Shown piece by piece: positions 54,161-63,811 of a DNA stretch of 64,000 nt. This DNA is from Reichenbachiella versicolor (GTDB lineage Bacteria; Bacteroidota; Bacteroidia; Cytophagales; Cyclobacteriaceae). The notes beneath the pieces were generated by a model. It had not been told where the DNA came from. It ran no database searches and was given only the letters and a program-made list of their open reading frames with translations. Location: assembly GCF_003171675.1 (NCBI RefSeq), contig NZ_QFZQ01000002.1, positions 62,001 through 126,000 on the forward strand. The letters run 5' to 3'. Within the stretch, counting starts at the first letter, position 1. Each line of letters starts with the position of its first letter. Position numbers and translations under genes: made by a program.

Positions 54161-55633
54161 TCATGTACCACAAAATGTCTTGTAATTCATATCATAACCA
54201 GCAGGCACAAGATCTAATTCATGAACGATCTTATCTGATTGATCATTGTATGGATTCGTCAATCTATTTAGCAAAGTTTCAAACGAGGATAAATCTCCTT
54301 GATTGGCTTTATCTAATGCTTGTTCTACCAAATGGTTTCTTGGAATAATCATTGGGTTTGCTCGATCCATTAGCTGCAGACCTTCCTGTCGATTTTGCTT
54401 TCTATCTACAGCTTGGCTCCATCTCATGTACCATTCATTAAACGCCTCGTCTTTAAGTAATTTTTCCGCCAATGAATCAAACCTCAACGAAATAAAGAAA
54501 TTAGTATAATCCAAACTATGTTTTTCCATCAGATCAAATAAATCATCGACCAGAGCCTTGTCTTTAGATTCATCAACATGGACAATACCTAACTTCTTAT
54601 ACATAGCTACATCTCGTCTTACATTGTACATTGATGGAAATTCATCTATTAAAGCTTGTGCTTGTTCGATAGCTTTGTCTTTATCTTCATCTATTAATGG
54701 TAAAAGAGCTGATGCTAACATCCCAAGATTCCATTGAGCAATTGGTGGTTGATTGGCATAGGCATAGCGTCCTGTTCGATCAATAGAACTAAACACTGTC
54801 GATGGTGAATAAGTGTTCATAAATGCACATGGTCCATAATCAATAGTTTCCCCAGCTATAGACATATTATCCGTATTCATTACACCATGTATAAAACCAA
54901 CTCTCATCCAATCAACGATCAGATTTGCTTGTCTTTCCATAACGGATTTCAAGAAATCTATTGCTTTAGATTTTGAATCAACTAGCTCTGGATAATGACG
55001 CTGAACCGCATAATCCAACAAAGGTTGTGGTTGCTTGGCTATAAAACTCGCATATTCAAAAGTTCCTACTCGAATATGACTTTTAGCTATTCTAGTTAAT
55101 ACTGCTCCAGATTCGACTTCCTCTCTGTAAACTGGTAACCCTGTTTTAGTCACTGCCAAACTTCTAGTGGATGAAATACCTAAGTGATGCATAGCTTCAC
55201 TAATCAAATATTCACGTAACATTGATTTTAGAGTAGCACGCCCATCTCCTCTTCTTGAGTAAGGAGTCTGACCAGAACCTTTGAGTTGAATATCATACCT
55301 TTCATTTGATTCAGTGACCTTCTCGCCTAGCAAGACAGCTCTTCCATCTCCTAACATCGTAAAGTTACCAAACTGATGTCCTGCATAAGCTTGCGCTATT
55401 GGAGTACTATTAGGTACTACTCCACTTCCTGAAAGAACTTCTTGGATTTCAATCTTACTTTCGTTCAAACTAGGCAAACCTAGATCCTTGGCTAACTCAT
55501 TATTGTATAATAATATTTCAGGATTAGTTGCTGGTGCTGGAGCTTGTTTCTGATAAAAGTCTTTAGGAAGCTGTTCCAGATACGTATTATCGAGTTTCCA
55601 CATATTTTCTTGATTATTCTCCATCATACGCAT
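54161..55633 (-). CDS. selO: SelO-family pseudokinase AMPylase (YdiU/UPF0061)
   Basis: This 490-residue protein belongs to a pseudokinase family that transfers AMP from ATP to protein hydroxyls, acting on redox proteins in E. coli. AYAGHQFGNFTMLGDGRAVLLGE, GSGQTPYSRRGDGRATLKSML and SEAMHHLGISSTRSLAV are the N-lobe signatures. GVMNTDNMSIAGETIDYGPCAFM holds the metal-binding Asn/Asp, and the protein ends KTFCGT with the usual Cys. Possible starts are ATGs at 55633, 55627, 55624 and 55603; the first overlaps the DUF2237 gene by 20 bases, so the two are likely co-translated. The family has a role in oxidative stress, which fits the DyP peroxidase upstream. Confidence 0.93.
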   Translation of the reverse strand: MRMMENNQENMWKLDNTYLEQLPKDFYQKQAPAPATNPEILLYNNELAKDLGLPSLNESKIEIQEVLSGSGVVPNSTPIAQAYAGHQFGNFTMLGDGRAVLLGEKVTESNERYDIQLKGSGQTPYSRRGDGRATLKSMLREYLISEAMHHLGISSTRSLAVTKTGLPVYREEVESGAVLTRIAKSHIRVGTFEYASFIAKQPQPLLDYAVQRHYPELVDSKSKAIDFLKSVMERQANLIVDWMRVGFIHGVMNTDNMSIAGETIDYGPCAFMNTYSPSTVFSSIDRTGRYAYANQPPIAQWNLGMLASALLPLIDEDKDKAIEQAQALIDEFPSMYNVRRDVAMYKKLGIVHVDESKDKALVDDLFDLMEKHSLDYTNFFISLRFDSLAEKLLKDEAFNEWYMRWSQAVDRKQNRQEGLQLMDRANPMIIPRNHLVEQALDKANQGDLSSFETLLNRLTNPYNDQSDKIVHELDLVPAGYDMNYKTFCGT

Positions 55634-55979
55634 GTTCTATCAACATAGATATGTCTACATAGTCCAATGCTTCTTCAGCACAAGCTGTAAGAATCACTGG
55701 TGGAGCCACTTCATGATCATATGCTTCTTTCCAACGTAAAACATTGAGACACCATTTATCTCCTGATTTCAGCCCAGGAAACATCATCTCAGGCCTAGGA
55801 CTTACTAGATCATTACCTCTACTGACACTAAAAAAAAGGAATTCTGTTGTCATTACGGCACATACTGTATGCTGTCCAGCATCTTGTTCATTCGTACGAC
55901 AATAACCATCTCTATAAAACCCTGTAAGGGGATCAGAGCAAAATGCTACTAATGGCTCTCCAAAAACATTCAAATCCAT
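55614..55979 (-). CDS. DUF2237-family protein
   Basis: This 121-residue protein starts at the ATG at 55979 (MDLNVFGEPLVAFCSDPLTG); a TTG nine bases out is unlikely. The pattern GFYRDGYCRTNEQDAGQHTVCAVMT, LVSPRPEMMFPGLKSGDKWC and APPVILTACAEEALDYV is that of DUF2237, a small conserved family of unknown function with several conserved Cys residues. It precedes and overlaps selO. Confidence 0.9.
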   Translation of the reverse strand: MDLNVFGEPLVAFCSDPLTGFYRDGYCRTNEQDAGQHTVCAVMTTEFLFFSVSRGNDLVSPRPEMMFPGLKSGDKWCLNVLRWKEAYDHEVAPPVILTACAEEALDYVDISMLIEHAYDGE

Positions 55980-56143
55980 GACTGACAAAACTAGGCCTTA
56001 GCTTTGACATATATTATAAAGAACTTTAAAAGAGAACTTCAGGCAATGGCATCAATCCAGTTTTTAATGGAATCTTTTTTTACGAAACCATTTTGATTAT
56101 TTATTAGAAATTAACTTAAACTCTGTTAATTATCACTCCAAGA

Positions 56144-57676
56144 TTAAAGGTGAAGTTTAGACAAATACTTTATAGCCTTAATTCCAGGCATAAAAAAATA
56201 GGCTCCCCCTTTTACATCTACGAATTTTTCAAGTCTTCTTACTCTAGTCCTTAGAAGATCTCCAGGTGCCGTAAAATCTCCAAAGACTCCATTATTCTTT
56301 TCAGCATCACTCACTTCTCCCAATAATGGATCTGCTTCACTGTATAATTCAGAAAACTTAGGATTGTTGACCCAGGTGTGTTGAATAAACTCAAACTGAC
56401 GACCTATATTGGCATTGAAACACAGAAAATGAAGTCCTACTTTTCTATTTCCTGTATTGCCATCTTTGAGCATTAAGTCTGGCTCCATTGTTGGATTACC
56501 ATTATTATCTAAACTAGGTTCACCATATGCTCGTCCACGACGTATTATCCGATGTTTATTAGCATCTACCATAGCATTTTTAGCTTCCTTGTCATTGAAA
56601 TGTTTCCTTTGCAATGGTGAATTCCTTGGATTGGTTCTTCTTACATGAGATGCCATGGGACACTTATCGCCCTCTTTATCATCTGGATAATATCCAAAGT
56701 TATCTTTGTCTTTGAGTGTCGGATCGTCTTGGTCTGGTGACAATGTAATAGGACAACCACTTCTCCATCTACCTATCATTTTAGCTGCAAGTTTCTCGCT
56801 TACAGATTTATCAATTTCTCCGGATTCCAACTTTGAATGATCATATACATAATTCCAAAACTTGCCTACATGCTGCTCTAACTGACGAAAAACCAAATAG
56901 CTTCCATTTTTTCCAAAATCCTTAGCACCAGTTTCATCAATATCAAGAATATCATCTGTATCTGTTTCTTTTTTTACCTTCGGACTGTTAGGGAATTTTT
57001 GATAAGCATTAGGATAACCCAATACAAATTCTCCTGCTGCTATTATATTGTTATATGAACCTCCTTCCTGTAAAACGGAAGTTGATATATTTTTTCCCAA
57101 ATCAGTCTTGTGCTTATCTAACAAACCAGCTACCCTAGGCTGCCCTATACCATCCCTAAAACCAAAATGCTCTTTGCGATCGGGTAAAAAATGAGTCTCT
57201 AGTCTCTTGATCTGAGACACTCCACCAGAGGCAAACTGTCCTGCTTCGTCACTATATAATTCCTCCAATAAAGTCTGATTTCCAGCATATAACAATAATA
57301 ACACATGTATTGAGTCATTTGTAGGACCTCCCCATTCCCAATGTTTGGGATCACTAGTATTAAGATCGCCAAGAATGTTTTTGCGATGGTCTGTCACCAT
57401 ACCATCTTCAAACTCAATTGAGAATTTCTTCTCCCTATCATAGGCCTTTTCTATACCTAGTCGGTTAAGTCCTAATTGTGTAAAAGCTACATTGATACAT
57501 TTATCAGTTGATGAGGGTTTATTTTCACCATTGTTGATACGATTAGCCAGATTTGCGAGCCATTTTTTAGTTTTTGACGAGTTATCAATTTTTAATAAAA
57601 CGTAACAAGCCGCTTCTAGAGTACCGTAACCTCGTCTTATGATTCCTTGTATATCATTGATTTCTAACTGTATCAT
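56144..57676 (-). CDS. DyP-type peroxidase family protein
   Basis: This is a 510-residue haem peroxidase of the dye-decolourising type. It has the first ferredoxin-like half (NDIQGIIRRGYGTLEAACYV) and the diagnostic GxxDG motif in EHFGFRDGIGQPRVAG (near residue 170-185, distal Asp). The second half includes the proximal His of CPMASHVRRTNPRNS, and the distal Arg is followed by FLCFNANIGRQFEFIQ. It has no signal or Tat peptide, so it should be cytoplasmic unless packaged or carried by a partner. It lies 31 bases downstream of an unknown gene with duplicated domains, and upstream of DUF2237 and selO. Confidence 0.93.
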   Translation of the reverse strand: MIQLEINDIQGIIRRGYGTLEAACYVLLKIDNSSKTKKWLANLANRINNGENKPSSTDKCINVAFTQLGLNRLGIEKAYDREKKFSIEFEDGMVTDHRKNILGDLNTSDPKHWEWGGPTNDSIHVLLLLYAGNQTLLEELYSDEAGQFASGGVSQIKRLETHFLPDRKEHFGFRDGIGQPRVAGLLDKHKTDLGKNISTSVLQEGGSYNNIIAAGEFVLGYPNAYQKFPNSPKVKKETDTDDILDIDETGAKDFGKNGSYLVFRQLEQHVGKFWNYVYDHSKLESGEIDKSVSEKLAAKMIGRWRSGCPITLSPDQDDPTLKDKDNFGYYPDDKEGDKCPMASHVRRTNPRNSPLQRKHFNDKEAKNAMVDANKHRIIRRGRAYGEPSLDNNGNPTMEPDLMLKDGNTGNRKVGLHFLCFNANIGRQFEFIQHTWVNNPKFSELYSEADPLLGEVSDAEKNNGVFGDFTAPGDLLRTRVRRLEKFVDVKGGAYFFMPGIKAIKYLSKLHL

Positions 57677-57707
57677 AGCAGTAATGGTTTTAATTGGTAG
57701 TTTGCAC

Positions 57708-59000
57708 TTAGAATAGTTTTAACCATTCTGTAGCTTCTTGTTTTGACATTCGTCCAGCAGCAAGACCTTCTCTTATTTGCTTATTCTGAATGATGTTTTT
57801 GACTGTTAAATTACTATAAGCGGTATACCATACATCAGTGGTCACTTGCTGGGCTCTTGCCCAGCATTTAAACCTTTCTTCATCTTTAGATCCCCCCCAT
57901 AATAGCCACCTTGTCCTTGGATATAAAACAGTATTACTCCAAACTCCTGTCAACCCTTTGGATGCCTTATCAATAAAATCACCAAGATAACTTTCCCAGC
58001 TACTTCCATAGTTGCTCATAAACATGAGTGCTCTCCCTTCATCCACTATGACCCATCTAGCGAAATGAATGGTTGGAATTCCTCCCAATTCTCCTTTGGT
58101 AAAAACATACCTTGCAAGTGTCTCTATACCAGCAAAAACTGTTTTTAATAAAAAACGCCTTCTAAAACCTTTCTTAATATCTACTAATAGAGACATCTCG
58201 TTTTGCACTACCTTATCTTCTCTCGCTGTATGATCTTTGGCTCTTTGATCATAACGTGTATAAGGATATATCTTGTCTGTCTTCTCTTTTCTCCTGATCA
58301 TTAGCCAAAAAACCAATGCTAATGGCAGCCTTACAATCATTTCTATTCCTGACTTCCAACCTGTTCTTCTAAATAGTTTCCAGCCTATAGGAACTCTATC
58401 AGGGCTTTCAATAGACCAATTAAATTCAGAGCTACTTCTCACTTGATCTTTAATATCTTCTCGGATTAATTGAGGATCATTGACGTCCGACCAGCCTTTT
58501 GTATTGCTATTTTGATCAATAAAGTCTTGAATAAACTCTCTTAGTTTTCCTTCCTTTTGTATCCGAGCTACGGACATACCTTGGGCACCCACATGAAAGG
58601 CTCCATAAGTAGCTCGAATCTTCTTTAAAAAACGAAATCTATCTTTCTTAGACGGCGAATTGGGGTATTCATAACAATGAAAAAAAATCTGATCCATCCC
58701 ATCTGATGCCACTTCTACTATTTCATGAAGATGATCGTTCTCACTACCGTCATAGTTGGTAGAAAACATTAAAAAAGGTTCATTTAAGTTCCTAAAAGTA
58801 GCTTCTTCAGTAAAGGATTTGTCTACTATTACAAAACGAGCAAAATGTATGGATCGAATATCACGGAAAGGGAAAATTGCTTTTTCGTTATTTTCAAAAG
58901 TTTGATCTAGATCCTTTAGAATACCTCTAAGTTCTTCAATGCTACCAGGTCTAATTTTCGCTAGCATAGATAATGCTCCTTGACTGACAAAGTCATTCAT
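57708..59000 (-). CDS. Unknown protein with two copies of a DyP-associated domain and a central membrane segment
   Basis: The protein has 430 residues from the ATG at 59000; a TTG at 59063 would add 21. It contains two copies of a domain of about 105 residues. Copy A (about 51-160) opens SIHFARFVIVD and has FLMFSTNYDGSEND; copy B (about 310-420) opens TIHFARWVIVD and has LMFMSNYGSSWESYLGDFID. Each continues with an aromatic strand ending in YP and a segment with RFKCWARAQ in B or RFRFLKKIRA in A. Between them is a hydrophobic stretch (IEMIVRLPLALVFWLMI, about 219-235) flanked by basic residues. I do not know the family. Position and the beta-alpha-beta look suggest a ferredoxin-fold, possibly haem-related, membrane-attached partner of the DyP peroxidase. 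Confidence 0.75.
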   Translation of the reverse strand: MNDFVSQGALSMLAKIRPGSIEELRGILKDLDQTFENNEKAIFPFRDIRSIHFARFVIVDKSFTEEATFRNLNEPFLMFSTNYDGSENDHLHEIVEVASDGMDQIFFHCYEYPNSPSKKDRFRFLKKIRATYGAFHVGAQGMSVARIQKEGKLREFIQDFIDQNSNTKGWSDVNDPQLIREDIKDQVRSSSEFNWSIESPDRVPIGWKLFRRTGWKSGIEMIVRLPLALVFWLMIRRKEKTDKIYPYTRYDQRAKDHTAREDKVVQNEMSLLVDIKKGFRRRFLLKTVFAGIETLARYVFTKGELGGIPTIHFARWVIVDEGRALMFMSNYGSSWESYLGDFIDKASKGLTGVWSNTVLYPRTRWLLWGGSKDEERFKCWARAQQVTTDVWYTAYSNLTVKNIIQNKQIREGLAAGRMSKQEATEWLKLF

Positions 59001-59274
59001 ATGCTTGGTGATAAGATGGTTGTAACTCACAAATCGAGAAGTTCTTTTACCATAATTTATCAATCAAAGACGTTATATACAAATTGAAACACACATAACT
59101 ATCTAGTAGTTAAGATTTTCAATCTTACAATTAGGCCAATACTATATAAACTAACTTACACTCTTGAAACGTTGCTATAACCCTAGACAAGTTCAATTCA
59201 TTTGAACAGCGAATCACGTAATATTTTCAAAAAAACTATCAAATGAGAGAATGTAACCTTCTTTCAAATCAAGG

Positions 59275-59817
59275 TTATTCAATCAAATTTTGATTCTTTA
59301 AAAATTTAGTCAGGTCATCGATAATCTCTTGTACCTCTATAGATTTTAGCTGATACAATTCATCTTGTTTGACATTATGTGAATAATGATCCCAGTTCTT
59401 TTTAAGCTTTTTCAATACTCTAGGCGTGATGTCAAACTCCCCAAAGTCTAACAATTCTTTTGCTAGCATAGAGCTTTTATATGATCCAGATAAATAGATT
59501 TTGAATATATCAACGTACGACTTGCTGATATCAAATCCCTCAAGCATACCTGTAAGATCTCCCGCTATATTTTTATTCTCTTTCCAGTGGATAGCTTTTA
59601 ACAAAGCTGGTAGGGCAACTGCATTATCGCTAATACCACTTAACGTTTTTGATGCTAAATATCGAGTATTTTCACTGGTATGACTAAGAAGAGTTATCAA
59701 AGATTGTACTACATTCTCATCCGCTGATTTCACTAATTGCTCCACAGCAAAAGAGGAAGAATCGGACAATTCTCCCTCTAGTATTTTAAGATATTTTTCT
59801 GGATTTATTTCAGACAC
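59275..59817 (-). CDS. HEAT-like repeat protein coupled to the OmpA-family gene
   Basis: This is a 180-residue helical protein. The start is a GTG at 59817 immediately after the TAA of the OmpA-family gene, giving MSEINPEKYLKILEGELSD; no ATG fits better. Repeats include SLITLLSHTSENTRYLASKTLSG and ALPALLKAIHWKENKNIAGDL (cited by position, about 41-90), typical of HEAT. There is no signal peptide, so it should be cytoplasmic although its partner gene encodes an envelope protein. The role is unknown. Confidence 0.72.
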   Translation of the reverse strand: MSEINPEKYLKILEGELSDSSSFAVEQLVKSADENVVQSLITLLSHTSENTRYLASKTLSGISDNAVALPALLKAIHWKENKNIAGDLTGMLEGFDISKSYVDIFKIYLSGSYKSSMLAKELLDFGEFDITPRVLKKLKKNWDHYSHNVKQDELYQLKSIEVQEIIDDLTKFLKNQNLIE

Positions 59818-61851
59818 TTATTGTTGTTTTCTTTCATAGAATATCTCAGCTCTTCTATTCTTAGCATGAGCTGTTTCACTATCATCGTGATGCATTAGAT
59901 CAGTCTCTCCCATACCTTCAACTGCAACATCATGATGTTTCACACCTAAGCGGTGTAGATATTTTGCTACCGCATGTGCTCTTTTCAATGAAAGCTTCTT
60001 GTTGTAAGTATGACTTCCTCTTGTGTCAGTATGTCCTTTTATTGCTACTCTATATTCACCGCCTTCAAGTATACTTGAATATAGCTGCTTGAGCATATGT
60101 TCTCCTGACTCGCTTAAAGAATGACTATTAAAATCAAAAAATAATGATGATTGCCCTGACTTATCTGTCCTAGCCAAGTATGCTATGTGTTTTTCTTCAT
60201 AGAAATTTTTCAAACTATCTGACCAGTGACCTACTTTGTCATGAGAAATAGACACTACAAAAGACTGAGGATCAAACTCATTGTGCATTTCCATATGAAT
60301 TAATGTTGGCTCTTCACCATCTTCAAGATTGGCATTAGCAGTAGGAGCTCCTACTACATGTGGTACATGAAAGTTGTACACATGATCATCCTTTTCTCTG
60401 AAAAATACATCTACATAATATTTTTCTTGATGAAGCTTTTTACCATCCTTATTGAAGGTCATAACCATGTTTTCATTGACAGGAACGAACATTTCATAGT
60501 GTCCGTTTTCATCTGAATAAGTCCTAAAATAGAACTGATCATACTCAATCTCTATCTGACAATCAGGGATTGGTTCCTTAGTCTTATCATTTAGTACAAG
60601 TCCTTCAATTTTAAATTCGTTAAACATCATGACTCTGTATAAATCTAGAGAACCATAACCTCCTTTCCTTGTAGAAGAAATATAGGCTACTTTACCATGA
60701 ATAGAGAAATATATATCCTCAGAAACAGTATTTATTGGAAAGTCTAAATTTTCAGGTTTAGACCACTTTTTAGTCGTCTTGTCATAGGTTGATTTAAAAA
60801 CATCAAAGCCTCCTAAACTATGATGACCTCTTGAACTAAAATATAAAGTACTGTCTTCTGCTAAAAAAGGAGCATCTTCATCAAATTCAGTATTAAGCTC
60901 ATCCATTGGTATAGCCTTTCCCCAAGTACCGTCAGTCTGCTTATAAGATACAAATAAATCTAGATCCCGTCCATGAGACCTGAAGTCAGATGCAAAAATG
61001 ATAAAAGACTCATCATCAGCTATAAAACAATGTGTATCAACTCCGTCTTCTCCATGAATATCAATTAGTTCATCTTCTTCCCATGCCCCATTTTCTAAAT
61101 GAGATTTGAAAAGTCTACCGTTATGAAATGTTATTAACTTCTTTCCATCATCATACACTTGAACCGTGGCATCATGTCTCTTTTCGTGACGTGTATGAAA
61201 TTCAAAAGGATCAGCTACATGCCATGCATTCAAACTGTCGATAGATGTATCGTGAATGGTTTCAAATGCCATTCCATCATGTGCAGTATATTCACTAGAG
61301 TCGTTTCGTGTGGTATAGAGTAACTCTCCAGTTCCATGAAACATTACTGCAGCATACTCTCTATACTTTGTGTTTACCTCAGGTCCAAAGTTTTGAATTA
61401 CATATCCTTTGTAGTCTCTATAGTGTTGTTTAGCGTAGTCGATTCTTCTTTTCATATCGTCTACATGATATGCAGCTGTATCTTTTATAAGCATTAGCTC
61501 CTTGTATGCTTCATCAAATTCTTCCAAAAAATAGTGTGACACAGCAAGCAGAAAGTCTAAATCTTCATTTCTCTCATCAGTCAATAAAATAACATCCTTA
61601 GCTGCGTGAGGAGCATGAAGTTCAAGATGTACTTGAGCTTGAATAGCTATAAGGTCCAAATCTCGATACCCTGAATCTAATAGCACTTGAAATTGCTTTT
61701 CTGCCTGAATGAAGTTCCCGCTATTGAAAAGTCTTACTCCTTTTTTGAAGGACTTATTTGATAAAGCTGAATCTTGTTTTTTTTCTGCAAATGATAATTC
61801 CGTGCCCAATAGGCACATTAAAATCAGGATAGTAGTTAGTAGGGTTTTCAT
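59818..61851 (-). CDS. OmpA-family envelope protein with TPR, PD40-like propeller and carboxypeptidase-regulatory domain
   Basis: From the ATG at 61851 the protein has 677 residues. A signal peptide (MKTLLTTILILMCLLGTELSFA) is followed by TPR-like helices (about 30-130), a PD40/WD40-like propeller (about 170-400, with SFIIFASDFRSHGRD and STLYFSSRGHHSLGGFDVF), a carboxypeptidase-regulatory-like domain (about 410-490) and a C-terminal OmpA peptidoglycan-binding domain (about 560-677; IKGHTDTRGSHTYNKKLSLKRA). This order is that of the T9SS protein PorE and its many paralogues; which one cannot be settled here. The chain is unusually rich in His. It is followed directly by the HEAT gene. Confidence 0.88.
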   Translation of the reverse strand: MKTLLTTILILMCLLGTELSFAEKKQDSALSNKSFKKGVRLFNSGNFIQAEKQFQVLLDSGYRDLDLIAIQAQVHLELHAPHAAKDVILLTDERNEDLDFLLAVSHYFLEEFDEAYKELMLIKDTAAYHVDDMKRRIDYAKQHYRDYKGYVIQNFGPEVNTKYREYAAVMFHGTGELLYTTRNDSSEYTAHDGMAFETIHDTSIDSLNAWHVADPFEFHTRHEKRHDATVQVYDDGKKLITFHNGRLFKSHLENGAWEEDELIDIHGEDGVDTHCFIADDESFIIFASDFRSHGRDLDLFVSYKQTDGTWGKAIPMDELNTEFDEDAPFLAEDSTLYFSSRGHHSLGGFDVFKSTYDKTTKKWSKPENLDFPINTVSEDIYFSIHGKVAYISSTRKGGYGSLDLYRVMMFNEFKIEGLVLNDKTKEPIPDCQIEIEYDQFYFRTYSDENGHYEMFVPVNENMVMTFNKDGKKLHQEKYYVDVFFREKDDHVYNFHVPHVVGAPTANANLEDGEEPTLIHMEMHNEFDPQSFVVSISHDKVGHWSDSLKNFYEEKHIAYLARTDKSGQSSLFFDFNSHSLSESGEHMLKQLYSSILEGGEYRVAIKGHTDTRGSHTYNKKLSLKRAHAVAKYLHRLGVKHHDVAVEGMGETDLMHHDDSETAHAKNRRAEIFYERKQQ

Positions 61852-61969
61852 TTTTAATAATACGGGATATAAGTGAATCAAATACGAAAGTATCTCATTT
61901 TATTGTAATTCATAGAATACTATGAAAATCAAATTATTAAACCGTTTCACACCAATCCGACCCAATCAT

Positions 61970-63811
61970 CTATGCTATCATATAGTCTGTTGGTTTTTTT
62001 CCAAATCGTTTCTGAAAACTTGAATTGAAATGGGTCACATTATTGATCCCAACACACTTAGCTACCTCTGAAGGGTTTTGCATGTTTTTTTCCTTTATAA
62101 GCTTCAAGGCCAGTTGAAGTCGGATCTCTTTAATGTGTTCAAATGGTGTAGTGTTGGTTAATTTTTTGATCATTCTATAGTACTTTCTTTCACTGACAGA
62201 AATTCGGTCAGCCAAAAAAGTTACGGACAGATGCTGATCGTCAATATTTTTTAAAATCACTTGCTCTACTTTCTTCAATAGTGATTTTTCAATATCATCT
62301 AATGTCTCTTGATTGTTAATAAATAATGCATCTGGGTTGCCATTATTCCATAAATCCTTCTTCTCAAGAAGATTATCTATTCTAGTTAGTAATTCATTAG
62401 GATTGAATGGTTTACATAAAAAATCGTTCACTCCTCTCAGAAGTACTTTTTCCTTATCTTCATCAGAGGTTCTTGCTGACAATACCAGTGCTGGAATTCT
62501 CTTTAGCTTTTCATCTTCTTTTAGGTTTTCTAATAGTTCAAAGCCATCCAACCAAGGCATCATAAGATCAGTAATCAATAAATCAACTCTTTCTTTTCTC
62601 AATATTTTCAAAGCCTGTATTCCATTACCAGCTAGTAATACATCATGTCTTAGTCCTACTATATCTTTGATATGATCTCGAACCTCTGGATGATCCTCTA
62701 CTATGAGTACAGTTCTTCTCTCTTCATTATTGGCAACTTCTATTTTATCTAGATTGACTACTATATCATCTGCAACGGGCTTATCATCTACATCTAGATA
62801 TAGATTGCTCTTTTCAGAACTATAGCTGAGCTGTTCGATATGATATATATGTTTCTCTTCTACGTTGTAGGCTATTCTTAAAAAAGACACGAAAGTCGAT
62901 CCTTGTCCTAGTTTACTGTAAGCCTCTACATTTCCTCCATGCTGTTCTATTATTTCTTTTACCACAGCTAAGCCAATTCCAAATCCTTCTCTAGCTAAAT
63001 AAGACCGGTCTGGGGACTGATAATATCTTTCGAATATATAGGGAATTTTATCTGGTGATATCCCTTCACCTGTATCTGTTATTGAAATCATCAACTGATA
63101 ATCCACCTGAGTCAGTATCAATTCTATCTTATCTCCATTAACTGTATGTTTCAGTGCATTAGTAAGAAGGTTAAAAAGTACTTTTTCTATCAAATATGGA
63201 TCTGCATGAATAATAGGTGGATCAAAAGATTCATTGGTATAGGTCAACACAACCCCTTTATTTTTCGCTACATCAGTGAACATATCAGTGAATAAACTCA
63301 AGAGTTCTTCCACATTAATATACTTTTTATTCAGCACTAGCTTTCCATCTTCCAATTTAGCCAACTCATTGATCTCATTAGTCATGTGAAGAATTCTCTC
63401 TGTATTTATTTGTGCAATTTTCAATTGTCGTTCAGCCTTAGAATTGAGAAATACTTCATCATTTGATAGTAAATAGTGTAAAGAGCCAGTGATTAAAGTC
63501 ATTGGACTCCTTAGATCATGAGAAATATTGGCTAAAAACCTCGACTTGGCATTATTAATAGCTTTTAGTTTATCAGCCTGTTCTCTATTAACTACTGAAC
63601 GTCGAAATATCATTCCACAAAGCCCAATAATTACCAAAATAAGAAAAAGAATAAACCAGAATTGAGTGTTAATAACCATCTGTTGATCATCACTCGACAC
63701 TACTGGCTGAGCTGTAAGTATCTGAGATGCTAAAAGTAATAGACTAACTACTAAAAATAGATTCCAAGATGAAAGCACGATGGCCTTTAAGGCTAAGACA
63801 ATCTTTTTCAT
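61970..63811 (-). CDS. Hybrid two-component regulator (histidine kinase, receiver, AraC-type DNA-binding domain)
   Basis: This 613-residue single-chain signalling protein has two N-terminal membrane helices (about 13-34 and 50-68) with only a small periplasmic loop. The HisKA domain has His98 in FLANISHDLRSPMTL, the HATPase domain spans about 200-315 (NLLTNALKHT, DTGEGIS, GFGIGLAVVKEI), the receiver has Asp415 in LLITDLMMPWLDG, and the C-terminal AraC helix-turn-helix is at about 510-613. It resembles hybrid two-component systems of Bacteroidota but lacks the large beta-propeller sensor used for glycan sensing. The signal is unknown. It lies upstream of the OmpA/HEAT pair on the same strand (118-base gap) and may regulate it. 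Confidence 0.93.
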   Translation of the reverse strand: MKKIVLALKAIVLSSWNLFLVVSLLLLASQILTAQPVVSSDDQQMVINTQFWFILFLILVIIGLCGMIFRRSVVNREQADKLKAINNAKSRFLANISHDLRSPMTLITGSLHYLLSNDEVFLNSKAERQLKIAQINTERILHMTNEINELAKLEDGKLVLNKKYINVEELLSLFTDMFTDVAKNKGVVLTYTNESFDPPIIHADPYLIEKVLFNLLTNALKHTVNGDKIELILTQVDYQLMISITDTGEGISPDKIPYIFERYYQSPDRSYLAREGFGIGLAVVKEIIEQHGGNVEAYSKLGQGSTFVSFLRIAYNVEEKHIYHIEQLSYSSEKSNLYLDVDDKPVADDIVVNLDKIEVANNEERRTVLIVEDHPEVRDHIKDIVGLRHDVLLAGNGIQALKILRKERVDLLITDLMMPWLDGFELLENLKEDEKLKRIPALVLSARTSDEDKEKVLLRGVNDFLCKPFNPNELLTRIDNLLEKKDLWNNGNPDALFINNQETLDDIEKSLLKKVEQVILKNIDDQHLSVTFLADRISVSERKYYRMIKKLTNTTPFEHIKEIRLQLALKLIKEKNMQNPSEVAKCVGINNVTHFNSSFQKRFGKKPTDYMIA

